64,000 nt of DNA, taken from positions 63,695,903 through 63,759,902 of the forward strand of contig OW679197.1 in assembly GCA_940337035.1 (NCBI GenBank). The letters are read 5' to 3'. The stretch comes from Agriotes lineatus (lineage: Eukaryota; Arthropoda; Insecta; Coleoptera; Elateridae). A program made the position numbers and the translations under genes. Under the pieces are notes generated by a model. That model was not told where the DNA came from. It ran no database searches and was given only the letters and a program-made list of their open reading frames with translations. Positions 31,219-42,545 of the stretch are shown here, piece by piece (the stretch's first letter is position 1; the number at the start of each line of letters is the position of its first letter).

Positions 31219-31836
31219 ATTTTTAAAATCGTTTATTAATAAAAAATATTCATTAGTAAGGGTCATTAATAGACGATTCTCTATACATTAATGGACCCAT
31301 AAATAAACGATCAACGAAAAAAATTATAATTGATTTTAAATTATTTGGTCCATTTGTTATTAAATTATTTAAAAATTTGACACAAAAATGAAATTTGTTT
31401 GCACTGATTTTGAATCACGTAATATCCTGGTTGCTAAGTGAGGGAAACTCAGGTTTGACAATACACGTTTATCGTATCCGTTGATAAGTTAACTTTGAAG
31501 TATTTCATCTGGTAATACACAGCGTGGTAAGAAAAAAATAGGAGAAACCAGAAAAAAATGTTTTCGGAGCAAGTAACTGTGACTTTATGTTTGACACCTA
31601 CTTTTAACCTCTTTAAATAACATTTTTGTCTATTTTGAAAAATAACGGTACTTTATTCTTGAACCATTTTCATTTCATTTTTGAACCTCCCCTGTATACG
31701 AATATATTTACATTTTGGCAAGTGCATTTTTAGTTTGAGAAGATGTAGAACTTGTATCAGGAATAAAACACTCTGATAAATGGATGATAAAAAAAATCCA
31801 TGTGTTACAAATTTATGAGGGACAGTATATGTTATA

Positions 31837-32114
31837 TTATACAGATTGGTGGTGGATAGTGTGAATATAGGCAGTCCATTGAGTTAGAATACAGTTTATG
31901 GGCTTTGTATGCGTTAGACAGAAGTAGACATATATGATTTAAAATCTAGTATCCTAGAATTCGGTGTTTTCTAAAAACAAAACCTTTTGATTCTGCGAAT
32001 ACTAGATGTTAATCGCATATAGGTCTGTTTATGCCTAACGCATACAAAGTCCATAAACTGTATTCACAAACATTTGATTACTTATGTTCACATTTTCCGC
32101 CACCAATCTGTATA
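31837..32114. mobile_element. TA-flanked palindromic MITE (TATACAGATTGGTGG ends), copy A
   Basis: The whole 278 bp folds on itself. The left arm TATACAGATTGGTGG...TACAGTTTATGGGC...GTATGCGTTAGAC pairs with the right arm CATAACGCATACAAAGTCC...CCACCAATCTGTATA. TA at each end suggests Tc1/mariner-type target use. No coding capacity. Confidence 0.75.
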
Positions 32115-32449
32115 TTATGATATATAACACTGGAATGGGAAAAACATCTCTTACTCATGATACCACATACAACTATGGATTTCATCTACAAAAATACAAT
32201 TTTATGGTATAACTAGAATTTTAAAACTTTTTTTGAATAACTGACTACCCACTGCATTTGTATCGAAAAGGTGCCAGAAGAACGTCAAATTACTTTTATC
32301 TATTTTTATAAATAAGCGAGATATTGTCAAAAAACGAAAAATCGAAAAATTAAAGTTTTGTTTATAACTCGAAAACAAAAGACGGTAGCCCATTTTGGTT
32401 TAAACCATTAAGCTTTTCTGGAAAAAAGAGTTCGAGGATGGGAATCAAT

Positions 32450-33042
32450 TTTTCCATATCTCCTATAGTTATCGAGATTCCCTATGAAAACATAGAAATT
32501 GCCTTAACCTGAAGACTGCGACAGAGACCAAGCTTATTCACGAAAATAGATTTGAGCTCCCTTAGCAAAAGAAAAGATAATTAGGTATTGTAGGTATCCG
32601 AATGTTAAGAATTTGCTAAGTCTTGTAATGTGTATTCTGAATTTCCACCCATTGAGTTTTCCGTCGAAATTTTAATGCCTCTAATGTTCTCTCGCGAAAG
32701 GCAAGTTGGGTTGAAATGACAGAATTGGTTAAATTGCTAGTTAGCTTTATACAGATTGGTGGCGGAAAATGTGAACAAAGGTAATCAAATGAGTTGGAAT
32801 ACAGCTTATGAGCTTTGTATGCATTAGACAGAAATAATTATATGCGATTAACATCTAGTATCCGCAGAATGGAGGTGTTTCGTTTTCAGAAAACACTAAA
32901 TCCTAGGATACTAGATTTTAAATCATATGTCTATTTCCGTCTAACGCATACGAAGCCCATAAACTGTATTCCAAGGTTACAGGTTAAGGCAATTTCGATG
33001 TTTTCATAGGGAATCTCGATAACTATAGGAGATACGAAAAAA
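32450..33042. repeat. Inverted pair of ~60-bp sequences enclosing copy B
   Basis: CTCCTATAGTTATCGAGATT CCCTATGAAAAC... at 32450-32511 recurs inverted at 32980-33042 (GTTTTCATAGGGAATCTCGA TAACTATAGGAG). The two arms are nearly identical and about 470 bp apart. Together they appear to be the ends of a further foldback element. Confidence 0.75.
32749..32975. mobile_element. Palindromic MITE copy B, right end lost
   Basis: Same family as 31837-32114: ATACAGATTGGTGGCGGAAA at the left and GTCTAACGCATACGAAGCCC on the right arm. The last ~35 bp of the right arm are absent; the sequence runs straight into the arm of the inverted pair at 32980. One insertion therefore truncated the other. Confidence 0.7.
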
Positions 33043-33047
33043 TGGGG

Positions 33048-33108
33048 TGGCGGAAAAAAATGGCGACGGAAAAAAGTGCCGCGGAAAAAAGTGTCGATGG
33101 GGGAAAAT
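33048..33108. repeat. Short tandem repeat of CGGAAAAAAGTGNCG units
   Basis: About three to four units of 16-17 bp (GGCGGAAAAAAATGGCGAC, GGAAAAAAGTGCCGC, GGAAAAAAGTGTCGA) followed by a degenerate one. Minisatellite-like. Confidence 0.6.
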
Positions 33109-33550
33109 AATAATAAAGCAATAACCGGACGAATAAGGTTTACAAAATTTAAAAAAACTGGAAGTTACCCTTTTATTTTTAAAAATCTCTGCATTGCAGT
33201 ATTATGCAGTATTTGAACATGTATTGTGCTTATCTGTTCCCAAATCGACAGGAATGCAGATTTATAGATAATACGTAGAACTATTTCAATTTGAAGATTT
33301 TTATCTAAAGTGCATGTGGATTATGTCTACCATCTTAAGTGCAATTACCGCCAACAAATCTTTTAAGGTAAGTAACAAAAGACGAAATATATTATAAAAT
33401 ACAAAATTGTTATACATTATGTCCACGGATTGGGTTACAATGGGGGAAAAAAGTTTATTTTTGACTTCTCAAAAAAAATCACTTTTTATAAAAAACCCTG
33501 CTTGTTCTCAAACTATAAATACACTTGTCAAAATTTAATTATCCCTTTCC

Positions 33551-34000
33551 GTACACGGGGGAAGTTCGAAAATATGAAAATGGCTCAAGAATAAAGTACC
33601 CTTATTTTCCAAAATATGCAATAATGTTATTTGGAAATATTTGTTATAACATTTCTATTAAAAATTATAATTGCTTTGAATTGCTATTGATGTTTGGATC
33701 GCGTATTATTAATTTTTTTAAGATACTCGTGTCTTTGTTGACAGAAATATGAGATTTTTAGCATCAATTTCGGGCCACACAAATTTCAGGTTAAGTGACC
33801 GAAACTCAACTTTGACGATACACTCTTATGGTATCCGTCAATAAATTAACTTTGTAGTATCGCGTTTAGTAATTCGCAGGGTAGTAGAAGAATAAGAAAA
33901 ACCAGTGGAAATTGTTTTTTAGAGCAGGTGGCTGTGACCTTATATGTGACACCTACTATTAATTCTAAGCAACATTTCAAATAACATTCTTTATCTAATA
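33551..34000. mobile_element. Inverted-repeat element family copy 2 (right end lost)
   Basis: Starts GTACACGGGGGAAGTTCG, the inverse of the right end of copy 1, and shares about 175 bp at 33787-33962 with 31430-31607 (for example GTGACACCTACTATTAA / TTGACACCTACTTTTAA). By eye the shared part is roughly 75-80% identical, so the copies are old. Confidence 0.55.
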
Positions 34001-34116
34001 GACTTGTCTGTCTGGGACGCTGTTTGAGTAAATGTTTCTATTGATGCTATTGTTAATAAATAAATGTAATTTTTCAAGATATTTAATGTGCACATTTACC
34101 GAATGTGTACTTTAAC

Positions 34117-34241
34117 CATAACATATTTTCGACCAAGTGATTTTCGGTCTATTGCTGTTTCGGTCTAGTGACGTTTCGGTCTATTGCTTTTCGGTCAATT
34201 GAGTTCGGTCAACTGCCTTTCGGTCTATTGAGTTCGGTCTA
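34117..34241 (-). repeat. MULE right terminal inverted repeat
   Basis: Inverse of the left terminal array. Reading on the minus strand it starts TAGACCGAACTCAATAGACC and continues through AAGCAATAGACCGAAACGTC to TGGTCGAAAATATGTTA. Confidence 0.85.
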
Positions 34242-35235
34242 TTTACCTAGAACCGTATTGGTGCAACTTTCAAATTTTCAGTCCCAAATGAATTGTATCA
34301 GGCGCCTTGAAAATCCCTAGCAACAAATAGTCCCGGAGCTCGTTTTAATACCGAGAACTACTATTGCAGCAATATCGCCCAGTTCGCAATTTCAATCTCC
34401 AATTTTAGTATTTCAATCATAGCTGCAAATTAGATGAAATACCGTTTTAATATTATACGTGTCGATAAGCGCGAGTTTTATCTCTGATATTGGCTCACTT
34501 TAAATTTTCATATAAAGTAATTCCACTCTGGCAGCTAAGCTTAGACAGTTCAATCAGCTCGAATCCTAGGAAGTCTGCATGGCTAAAGTGCAATTTATTT
34601 TAATTGGTACCGTGTGCAACCTCTACTCAATCACAGTGTTTTTATTAAACATTTTCACACTTCCAACTAAGCATAATATAAAATGAGCTGAAACGGTGGT
34701 GATGGTAATAAAAACTAATAATTTTAAATACGCACTGTAACTTATTACGGTAGCTATTTTAGAATCCATTCTGCATTCAATTAATTTGCAGACTGGAATT
34801 TCTTGCAGTAATTTGTTGAATGTGTTGAAATTTGCATACAAACTGCAAAGGGTCCGCTCTGGGGTCTAGCAGAATTGCATTATAGACGTAACTTTCCTCT
34901 AACCTTCTTGGGTGTTTAATAATTATTTATTTAATAATTGCTTCCTACTCATGGAAAACCACAACTCGACTGCTTTCCGCAGGAAACCAACTTTGAGAGA
35001 CAAAAATGAAACTGTCAAGGAACATTAATAGTTATGTATGCTTCATAGTAAATAAAGAGGCATTTTATTCATAAGGAGAAATCGAGGCAAAGCCCAGTGA
35101 ACTAATTTCTTCAAATGGATAAAATCTTATTATTCACGTGTGGCATATACCATTTTTCCAATATATATTTACTTACATAAATTTGAAACTGAATAAATAA
35201 TTTGAAATAAATATCAGGTTACCGGTTTTTCTACT
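34242..35235. other. Non-coding stretch
   Basis: No supported gene. The minus frame at 34623-34841 has one hydrophobic stretch but no homology I recognise. Confidence 0.3.
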
Positions 35236-35239
35236 AGTT

Positions 35240-35506
35240 ACCACGGTAGCACGTATTTATTTTTTTTCACTAGTGAATAAAGTAGTATTTTATCCAAGCT
35301 CATCATTAAAATGCGACTTTATCATGGATCTTTTCGTAGATAAAATACAGATTTACAAGTGGGTATTCGAAAATAGCTATTTATCTACGACCACCACTAA
35401 AAGTAGGCCTTTTAGCGCTAGCTTGTTTCACTAAAAGTGACGTTTTATAGTTTACCGTGGTTAAAACAATCATCTGTTTACTTTTAGCCCATGTGCTAAA
35501 AGTAAA
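35240..35506. repeat. Group of nested inverted repeats
   Basis: ACCACGGTA (35240-35248) pairs with TACCGTGGT (35453-35461). Inside, TCGTAGATAAA (about 35334) pairs with TTTATCTACGA (about 35379). Just outside, TTTACTTTTAGC (35477-35488) pairs with GCTAAAAGTAAA (35495-35506). GTCGTAGATAAAATA occurs again near 35793. A further, less compact hairpin group. Confidence 0.55.
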
Positions 35507-35519
35507 GTGAAGTTATAAA

Positions 35520-36575
35520 ACCACAATTTCGAACTGGAAGTGAAGTTGTAAAGTTATTCTAGATGCTTCTTGCGTTACAGGTAAAGTGTTTTTGAAATAA
35601 TTAAAGCGTTATGTAGTGAATACAGTCAGATGTGGAGTATTAATAATTACATTTCGTAACTTGACTACTGTCATTCGCAAAACATTCACCCGTGCGGCAT
35701 GGTCTACTGTTTATTATGACATAAATTAGAAGTGTCGTACATGCAAACCTTTATTAAATCGATATTTATGGATTAATAACAGTAAAATTAAGGTCGTAGA
35801 TAAAATATTGTATGCAACGCGTGTATAAACGTCAACTTTTAGCACTTGTTGCATAAAATAATTACTTCGACACGAAGTGTACGAAGTATTGAAATTCCCT
35901 CATATCGAAAACCAATCTGAGTCAAATATCTCTAAAATTCGAGCCAACCGACTAATCAACCCTCTATATCAAATCTCCGTCTCGGCGGTGCGGATCTTTT
36001 GGTGAAGATCCCAGCCCACTAGATCAATCCCCCGTATTGGGGGGGTGTCTAAACGTGCTGTGCGGGGGATGTATGTTCGTATGTGTACACGATTCCGGTC
36101 GCCAGGAGCCTTCCTGAAGTCTTGGATCGTTTTCATACGATAGGTCCTCCGAAAATGAAGGTAACATCAACTTTTGAGCTATGGTCGTCGGCAAAAACTT
36201 TTTTTTTGTTTTTTTTTTGATAGATAACTGTTTCATAGCATTTCATTGTATGTATTAGCGAAACGGAGTGATGCTGAGTATCGAAGTATTCTTGGAAAGC
36301 ACGGAAGGGCGCTTTTCTTGGGTGGGGGGTACCGTATATTTTACTATTGGTTTTCTAAGTGTCAAGCTGTTACTAATTTAATTTGAAAAAAATATGACGA
36401 TTTTACTTCAGTTACTCAATTATCCGTATTTGCCAAATTTCACTTAGAGGATGTAACCCTACAATTATCTCATAACTAATTTTATAAGAAAAGAGAATCA
36501 TCGGTGGATTATTCTCGGCAAGACAGTAGTAGTTTAGTTGGTTAACTATTAATAAAAACATTTACTTATTGTTAA
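35520..36575. other. Non-coding stretch with a G+C-richer block at 35980-36130
   Basis: Contains small stems GGATCTT/AAGATCC (35991-36010) and CCCCC/GGGGG around GTATT (36027-36044). It may be part of a SINE or structured transcript, but no promoter boxes were recognised. The minus frame 36024-36236 has no motif. Confidence 0.35.
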
Positions 36576-36583
36576 GTTATAAC

Positions 36584-37244
36584 CAGAGTCCGTCAAAATA
36601 TTCCCGTATTTTTTCAAAATATAGCATAGCAAAATGGCATTTATTTTTTCAAAATATGGCATATAAAATGGCATTTATTTCAAACTAAAGCGTAAAAAAG
36701 GTAAGTATTTATTTCAAAAAGTTGAAGTTTTAGAAAAAGTTTTACCAGTAATATTAAAAATACCCCCACCACAAATACAAAAGACAAAGTGATCTGATAA
36801 AAACGACGGGCACAATGCAAATAAGTGGAAGGTAGGTACCCGAGGTGCATTGAAAGGAAGGGGGAGAGCGCGGGGTTGTTTTTGACGAGTGGACGTAACG
36901 GGATACTTACCTGAGCGTTGAAGCGCGCGACGAATGGTCCCCCCCAAGTCATCGACCTTAGTACCTGGCACTTACCAAAACTTCTGCATGTCTATTTTGA
37001 AATTTGTAAGTCCTTTTGTTGTGAATTAGCCACATAATATTGATTTTGATTGAAATATAGCATTAAAATATGGCATTTATTCAAAATATAGCATTTATCA
37101 CGAAAACGGGCATTTTATAGCATTTATAGCACCAACAAATGTGGTTCATTCCACCCCTTACTACGTGAAACTCCTAAATACGAAATCTGGCCCTAAAGAG
37201 GCCTATAGTAAGAAACATGGCAAAATGGCATTTGATGGACTCTA
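36584..37244. mobile_element. Non-autonomous hAT element with 8-bp target duplication
   Basis: GTTATAAC precedes (36576-36583) and follows (37245-37252) the element. Ends are CAGAGTCCGTCAAA and, inverted, TAGAGTCCATCAAA, matching the hAT (C/T)AGNG terminus. Subterminal words ATGGCATTTA and ATATAGCAT are repeated several times near both ends, a typical hAT transposase-binding arrangement. The 661-bp interior has no transposase. Confidence 0.8.
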
Positions 37245-37252
37245 GTTATAAC

Positions 37253-39142
37253 AGATTGTAAATAAACGATAAAACTTTAAAAAACAGAGGTTTATAAAGC
37301 TTGAGTGTTCTGTTACGAAAAAAAAAAATTACATAGTAAATTTGGAAAAACCTCAGCCTCAGCATCAGCAAACCATTTTACTAATTTCTCTTCTGTATTG
37401 ATGATGATTTAAATTCCATTTTATATAACCTTTTTAAATCTCTAAATATTTTAATGGTTAATAAATAAAACAATTCGAATAGAATTAGAACCAAGATGAT
37501 CAATACGACCAAATATTACTAATTAAACTCTAAAGGACGTTTTGCGATTTAAAAACCCTTGGTTATCTTTGTATCTTACCAATTAATCATAGATTAAACG
37601 GCTAAACTACTGTACAATCAAATACTAAAATCCTTTTGAATTATTTCAGTTGTCTCGGGAACTAAGAAGGGTTGGTGAAGTCAATTGTTGAATGACTCCA
37701 ATTCATAAAAATTTTTAAGGAAACCGTATAAAGACTCTTCAACAAAGCGAAATGTTGAATAATATCTCTTTAAATTATCTCCGTAGCCGTTGCTATTGCT
37801 AAGTCAATCCGTTTTATTATTCCTGGAAAATTAGGGATTTCTGTAAATTCTTCGCGGTTTCGACTGGTCCGTAGATTAAAGGATTTTGTTCGCGTTCGTG
37901 TGGTCGTTCTGTAACTATTGTGAGCTTCCTGTGGGCCCTTCCACTAGACATTGTTTCTCTACATTACAACTATTTGGCTAGCACAAAAGCAAATATTTAT
38001 CTACTTTTAATTACTTTGTTGTTTTTAGCGGACATAGTTAGGTTGGCACGTAATCCCCTAATGAAATCCTAATTACAAATGGTTGGAATATTTTGATTCA
38101 AATTGGAGACTCTTTGTCGTTCGATATATTTCGTACTTTAGACACTTCGCAACAAAGGTATTAGGGCCACTGCCGCCTAAAAGTCTTATTTCAATGCATT
38201 TGCGTACAGGACAAGACTTTAGGCTCACTCTTGCCCTTATGCCAAATATAATTGAAAGTTAAACACAATTAAAAACGGATAAATATACACCTAATGGATG
38301 TATGAATAGCTGTTGAGTATGCAAGATACAAGCATGCACTATCGCTTATAGAGATCAAAATATCAAATTATAAAGACTAGCTAATAGTAAAATGTTGCCA
38401 ATTACTGAGATTTTTGAAATAAAGTGACTGCTATAAGAGCGAAGAGTAATTATTTGTTAGCTATATACAAAATCTTTCTAGAGGGCGCTACATATGACGC
38501 TGTGCAGGTATAATTTTTAATACGTTCTATTCGGAAGTCAATTTTGTGAAGTATCTTCAAATCACAACACAGGTGTGTCTCAAAATGTCATGTCCGGCTG
38601 CATTACAAAGGTCTTGTTTGTGAAAGTGTTTACAGTTAAGTAATACCTCATTGCGCTGGACTGAACTGTCAGTAACAACTACATGTTACAATAAATGTAC
38701 ACCACACATATTTTAACAAATTCGAACAGTAACAAGAAACAGTGTTTGGAAATGAAGAATCAACGAATAATTAGTAGAGTAATAGATATTTTTAACTTCC
38801 TTCTTGTTGTCGTAAATGTTCATTATGAAAATTCTGTCAATACCTATCAAAGCACTATAATGTGATTTTTTTTTCTTAGAGAAGAGGCGATTTTTGAGTT
38901 TTAGCTGTTGAGCATAAAACTTTGTATACAACTCGTACCGAATCTGACTTTATTGACTTGTGCTCTTTATTGACCGGGCTCGCAAAATTCGCTCGGCCAT
39001 AAAATAGACTCCTAGATTATACAGCGTCCGGCAACGACGCGGAGAAGGAAGATAGTTCTAAAACTATGACGGCTACATAAATATCGCTTGTATAAAAGTT
39101 GTAGGTGCGAAGGTGATTCACATCACTAAAATAGTTTTGTTT
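37253..39142. other. Non-coding stretch
   Basis: No gene, RNA or strong repeat recognised. Frames on the minus strand (for example 38713-38931) are low-complexity or unsupported. Confidence 0.3.
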
Positions 39143-39144
39143 AT

Positions 39145-40519
39145 ACAGGGTGTCTCAAAGAAGTGTGGCAAATCAAGCTTACTTTTTTTTAAATAATTAA
39201 ACAATTGAATTAAAATACTAATCATTTTGATATAAAGTTGTATGGGTCTAACATCAACTGCTTTGGAGATACTAACGATTTTAAGCAAAAAAATACTGAA
39301 CCTTAGGCGGCTGCTATTAGTAACAGAAAACAATTGAATGAAGAAAAACGTTATCAAAACATTATCTTTTTCGTGAACTACATTTAGGGTTTAAAATGGT
39401 GAGTATGGGTATTAATGCTATATAGGCTACTCAATATTTGCAAACACCCTGTATATTTTTATATTTTTGTATTGCTCTTCATATCCCTAAACTCAACAAT
39501 TTTTTAGATATGCGTATTGTAGCATTAAAAAGCAATTCATACCCTTTAAGATGCTTTATTTCAAGGGATAACAAACAAATGCCGCTTAAATGATAACTTA
39601 AACACTTGAGTTTTCCAAAAAATCATAAAACGAGGTTTACAAATGAGAAATGCTGAGATAAATTACTTAAAGAATCAAATAAAATCAGATAAAAAAGACG
39701 AATGCACTAAAATTATACACATAATTACTCTAAATGTTCAAATATTTGTTCCTCCATTCTATGGGTATTAAATCTATACAGAGTGCTCATAATTTACAAA
39801 TATAATACTTTTAGATTTGTTTAAATATAACACCCTGTATATCTCGGTACTTTTCGAAAGTACTCTTAATGAGCTTTTTTTCTGATATATCATTTTCTAG
39901 CGCTAAATGCAATCACTTTCTTTATTTAATTGTCTCTTGTTTTTTGTTTTTCATGTTTGTTATTTCTAGTTTCAGCAGCGGCTGAATTTTTATTATTTAC
40001 GAACCAGGTCGTGGTGGTTCTCAAAGGGTTAAGAGTGTTTAAATTTGCAGTATAATGCCGTTTTTTGTCAACTCTTTAAATTAAGCATGTGAAAGAGCTT
40101 TAATTGCCTTTTTATGCTAAAATACGCAATTCTGAAAAACAGTTGAATTTAGGAGTATGAAGTTACACATCACAAGAAAGCTCATTAAAAGGGAATTCAA
40201 TAATATAAAAATATATAAGGTGTTCCATTTAAAAAAAAATAATATCCACGCCCACTATTTTAGGATCTAAAGGTAAGTCACAAAAAGGACATTTTTTTGG
40301 TAATGGTTTCCTTCATTCAATTGTTTTCTGTCAATTAAATTTTAGCATTTGGTTCGTTAAAATTGTTAATATCTCCAAAACAGTTGACGTTAGATCCGTC
40401 TAACTTGATATTAGAACGCTTAATATTTCAATTAAAGGCTTTTAAGCTATCTACATATAGCAAGTTCCATTTAAAAAAGGTAAGTTTGATTTGTCACACT
40501 TTTTTGAGACACCCTGTAT
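39145..40519. mobile_element. Large mariner-ended foldback element (about 1.37 kb)
   Basis: Both ends read TATACAGGGTGTCTCAAA(G/A)A, the terminus style of mariner-like transposons, flanked by TA. The inverted similarity does not stop at a short TIR. It runs inward for some 450 bp on each side, for example ACAGAAAACAATTGAATGAA at about 39320 and its inverse at about 40310, and GCGTATTGTAGCAT near 39511 against ATGCTAAAATACGC near 40120. Internal copies of ACACCCTGTATAT occur near 39445 and 39832. No transposase frame exists; the total is the length of an autonomous mariner. Confidence 0.75.
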
Positions 40520-40960
40520 AATCAAAGCTATTTTAGTAATGTGTACCACCTTTCTAGCTACAACTTTTATATAAGCGACATCTAACTCTCATGGTTTTAG
40601 AAATATCTTCCACCCCCGCATCGTTGCCTGACTCTGTACACTTGTTATACAGTGAGAATAATGTAAGACTGTACATATGCAAAGTTAGACATAGGGAATC
40701 TACTTAATGTTACCAATAAATATTAATTGAAACTGAATAATTTTATGACAATTTTAAAACCGACAATTGTTACTAGCATGGGTAAATTGATTAATGCTAA
40801 AATAAAGTTGTCAATGTATAGTCATTATTTACACTGTATAAATAGCTGTTATATCGACTCTTTTCATTAGACACACTGTAGTGTGTCCACATATGTTTGT
40901 ATAGTGACCTATGATAAGTTGTCTAGGTTACTTGTATACGTTATATGAACAGAAATAATT
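40520..40960. other. Non-coding stretch
   Basis: AT-rich, nothing recognised. Confidence 0.3.
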
Positions 40961-40961
40961 C

Positions 40962-41145
40962 ATACTCCATTTACTTGACATCTGCACTGTCAAACTGACA
41001 TTATGTTGGCACCACTGCTATTTTTCACATTTTAACAATTAAATTACTGTACAGTCTAATAAATCACACATTATTTTTGAGGTATAGTCAAGAAATTTTT
41101 TTTAAATTTGACACTTACAGTGCAGATGTCAAGTAAATGGAGTAT
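40962..41145. mobile_element. MITE with perfect 29-bp inverted ends
   Basis: ATACTCCATTTACTTGACAT + CTGCACTGT at 40962-40990 is exactly inverted at 41117-41145. ATTC flanks both sides and may be a 4-bp target duplication. The 126-bp interior is non-coding. Confidence 0.8.
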
Positions 41146-41149
41146 ATTC

Positions 41150-42289
41150 ATTATTATTTGGGTATTTCGCCACTCTGAAAATTAAAAATATTAAATAACG
41201 AACGTTTCCAGGGACAATCTGCCCTCGATATCAACGATTAACAATTAAAAAAGAACAATAAACTTAGCTTTTTCTACTATTTGCTGACAACATATTAAAC
41301 TGTAAGTACTAACGAGGAGTGGACCCTTTTATTACTCTAGCCCTATCAGCATGTTTTCTCTAGCCGGCGACGTTTAGTAGTTTTAAGGCTCTTATGTCCC
41401 TTAATGGGGTTGACTCTGGTTCAAGAGTCACCGTGATTAAATTTGACACAAACCACACGCTGAGACCGTATGCAATCCACTTTAGATTTTTGTATAATAG
41501 GAAATGTAAACTTTATTTGACTAAGTGGAAAGAAAATGTTACACTTGTGGTTTCGTATTACAACATTATATTAACAAATACATTACAAAAATGAAAATGG
41601 ATCTAAAAATAATATAAAAAACAAAATCGCATTTTTTGTGACCTAAATGTGTATGAATAAGTTGCCTTAATAAAATTAAAAATCTGTATAGGGCTTTACT
41701 TAGAACTTCCCTCGTAAGTAGACGTTCCAACACTAAATAATTTTAAAAATCAAATTAAACTAGCGGTAAAAATGTTTCCACGTTTCTAATAAATTACATA
41801 CATTTTCAAATTAAAAAACATTGCCGGTGGTCGAATTCGAAGGGCAGGCAGCTGCGAATGCAATTCCAAAGCTGAGCGGGATATTGCAAGGAAACTGGCT
41901 ATTCCTACATGCGCTACGGAGCACTTCTTAAATAGAACCCATTTGGGTTGACATCTTTTTCTGCTTTAAAGCTTTTACGCTGTATCTGTTGGATTCGGCA
42001 AAGCCTGAACTATGTGCAAATTGTTACTTTTATCTGTATATTAGTTAAAGCAAAACTAAAAATATCATTCGTTTCATTGTTCTGCGGTAGCTCACGGTTG
42101 AAGCGGGCATTCGCTGCCTAAGCTAACGCGACGCTTCGAGTTTCGTCGATGCAGCTATATTTAACTTAACGCACTTATTCGTTGCTCCTCTTTGTTTCAT
42201 ACAACGTTTCTCCTGTATCTTTTGGGTCCCATATTTAGCAGGAGTAAATAATGCGCCATGTACAAATTATTACTTTTATCTAGTTCTAA
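41150..42289. other. Non-coding stretch
   Basis: No supported gene. Slightly G+C-richer at about 41825-41960 and 42080-42150. The small frame 41394-41594 has no motif. Confidence 0.3.
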
Positions 42290-42545
42290 GTTAAAATAAA
42301 AATAAACAAAATTTTATTTTTAAATGTGCTCACTCTGTATATATTTATCTGAAATTTTCTCGGTTTCATGCCAGGTAGATATATAATGTGTATACAAAAT
42401 ATTGTGTTCCTCCAACAAATAGTTTTTGAGTTACCTATACCGCCAAGGGCTGCACAGACAGACAGACAGACGGAACTGAGAAAACCTGTTTTTCGTCATC
42501 TAAGGATCCTGAAACGTGAAGATATGACGAAATCTCGGCAGATAC
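42290..42545 (-). repeat. Dispersed repeat with GACAGACAGAC run, inverted copy 3
   Basis: Minus-strand counterpart of the repeat at 26925-27150. It shows GTGCTCACTCTGTATATATT, CGGTTTCATGCCAGGTAGAT, CAAATAGTTTTTGAGTTA and CAGACAGACAGACAGACGG in the mirrored order. Confidence 0.7.

Larger units (their letters stand above)
30741..31698. mobile_element. Inverted-repeat element with TATACAGGGG-type end (copy 1)
   Basis: Right end at 31634-31698 (GGTACTTTATTCTTGAACCA ... CCTCCCCTGTATAC) is the inverse of 33551-33612, the left end of a second copy. Its left part (30741-30815) resembles 33594-33675 in direct orientation, and 31430-31607 resembles 33787-33962. Thus two members of one family lie in the MULE. 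The left terminus of this copy is missing. It contains the hairpins at 30822-30936 and 31074-31218. Confidence 0.55.
28339..34241. mobile_element. MULE (Mutator-like) DNA transposon with long terminal inverted repeats
   Basis: The left end (28339-28495) and right end (34117-34241) are inverted copies built of repeated TAGACCGAA(A/C) words, for example TAGACCGAACTCAAT at both extremities and GACCGAAACGTCACTAGACC inside. They enclose a two-piece MULE transposase on the minus strand next to the left end. The remaining ~4 kb between transposase and right end is filled by nested elements. The left end is close to an N gap and I could not establish a target duplication. The FLYWCH-plus-MULE protein suggests the Phantom-type branch of animal MULEs (inference). 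Confidence 0.8.

Noticed and set aside
34242..34275. CTTTCAAAT near the right MULE end as a target duplication for CTTTGAAAT near the left end
   Set aside because: One mismatch and an offset of about eleven bases from the terminus on the right; not convincing, and the left side is beside an assembly gap.
36024..36236. Minus-strand 70-codon frame
   Set aside because: Low-complexity ends, no motif, and it covers a G+C-rich structured stretch; not supported as coding.
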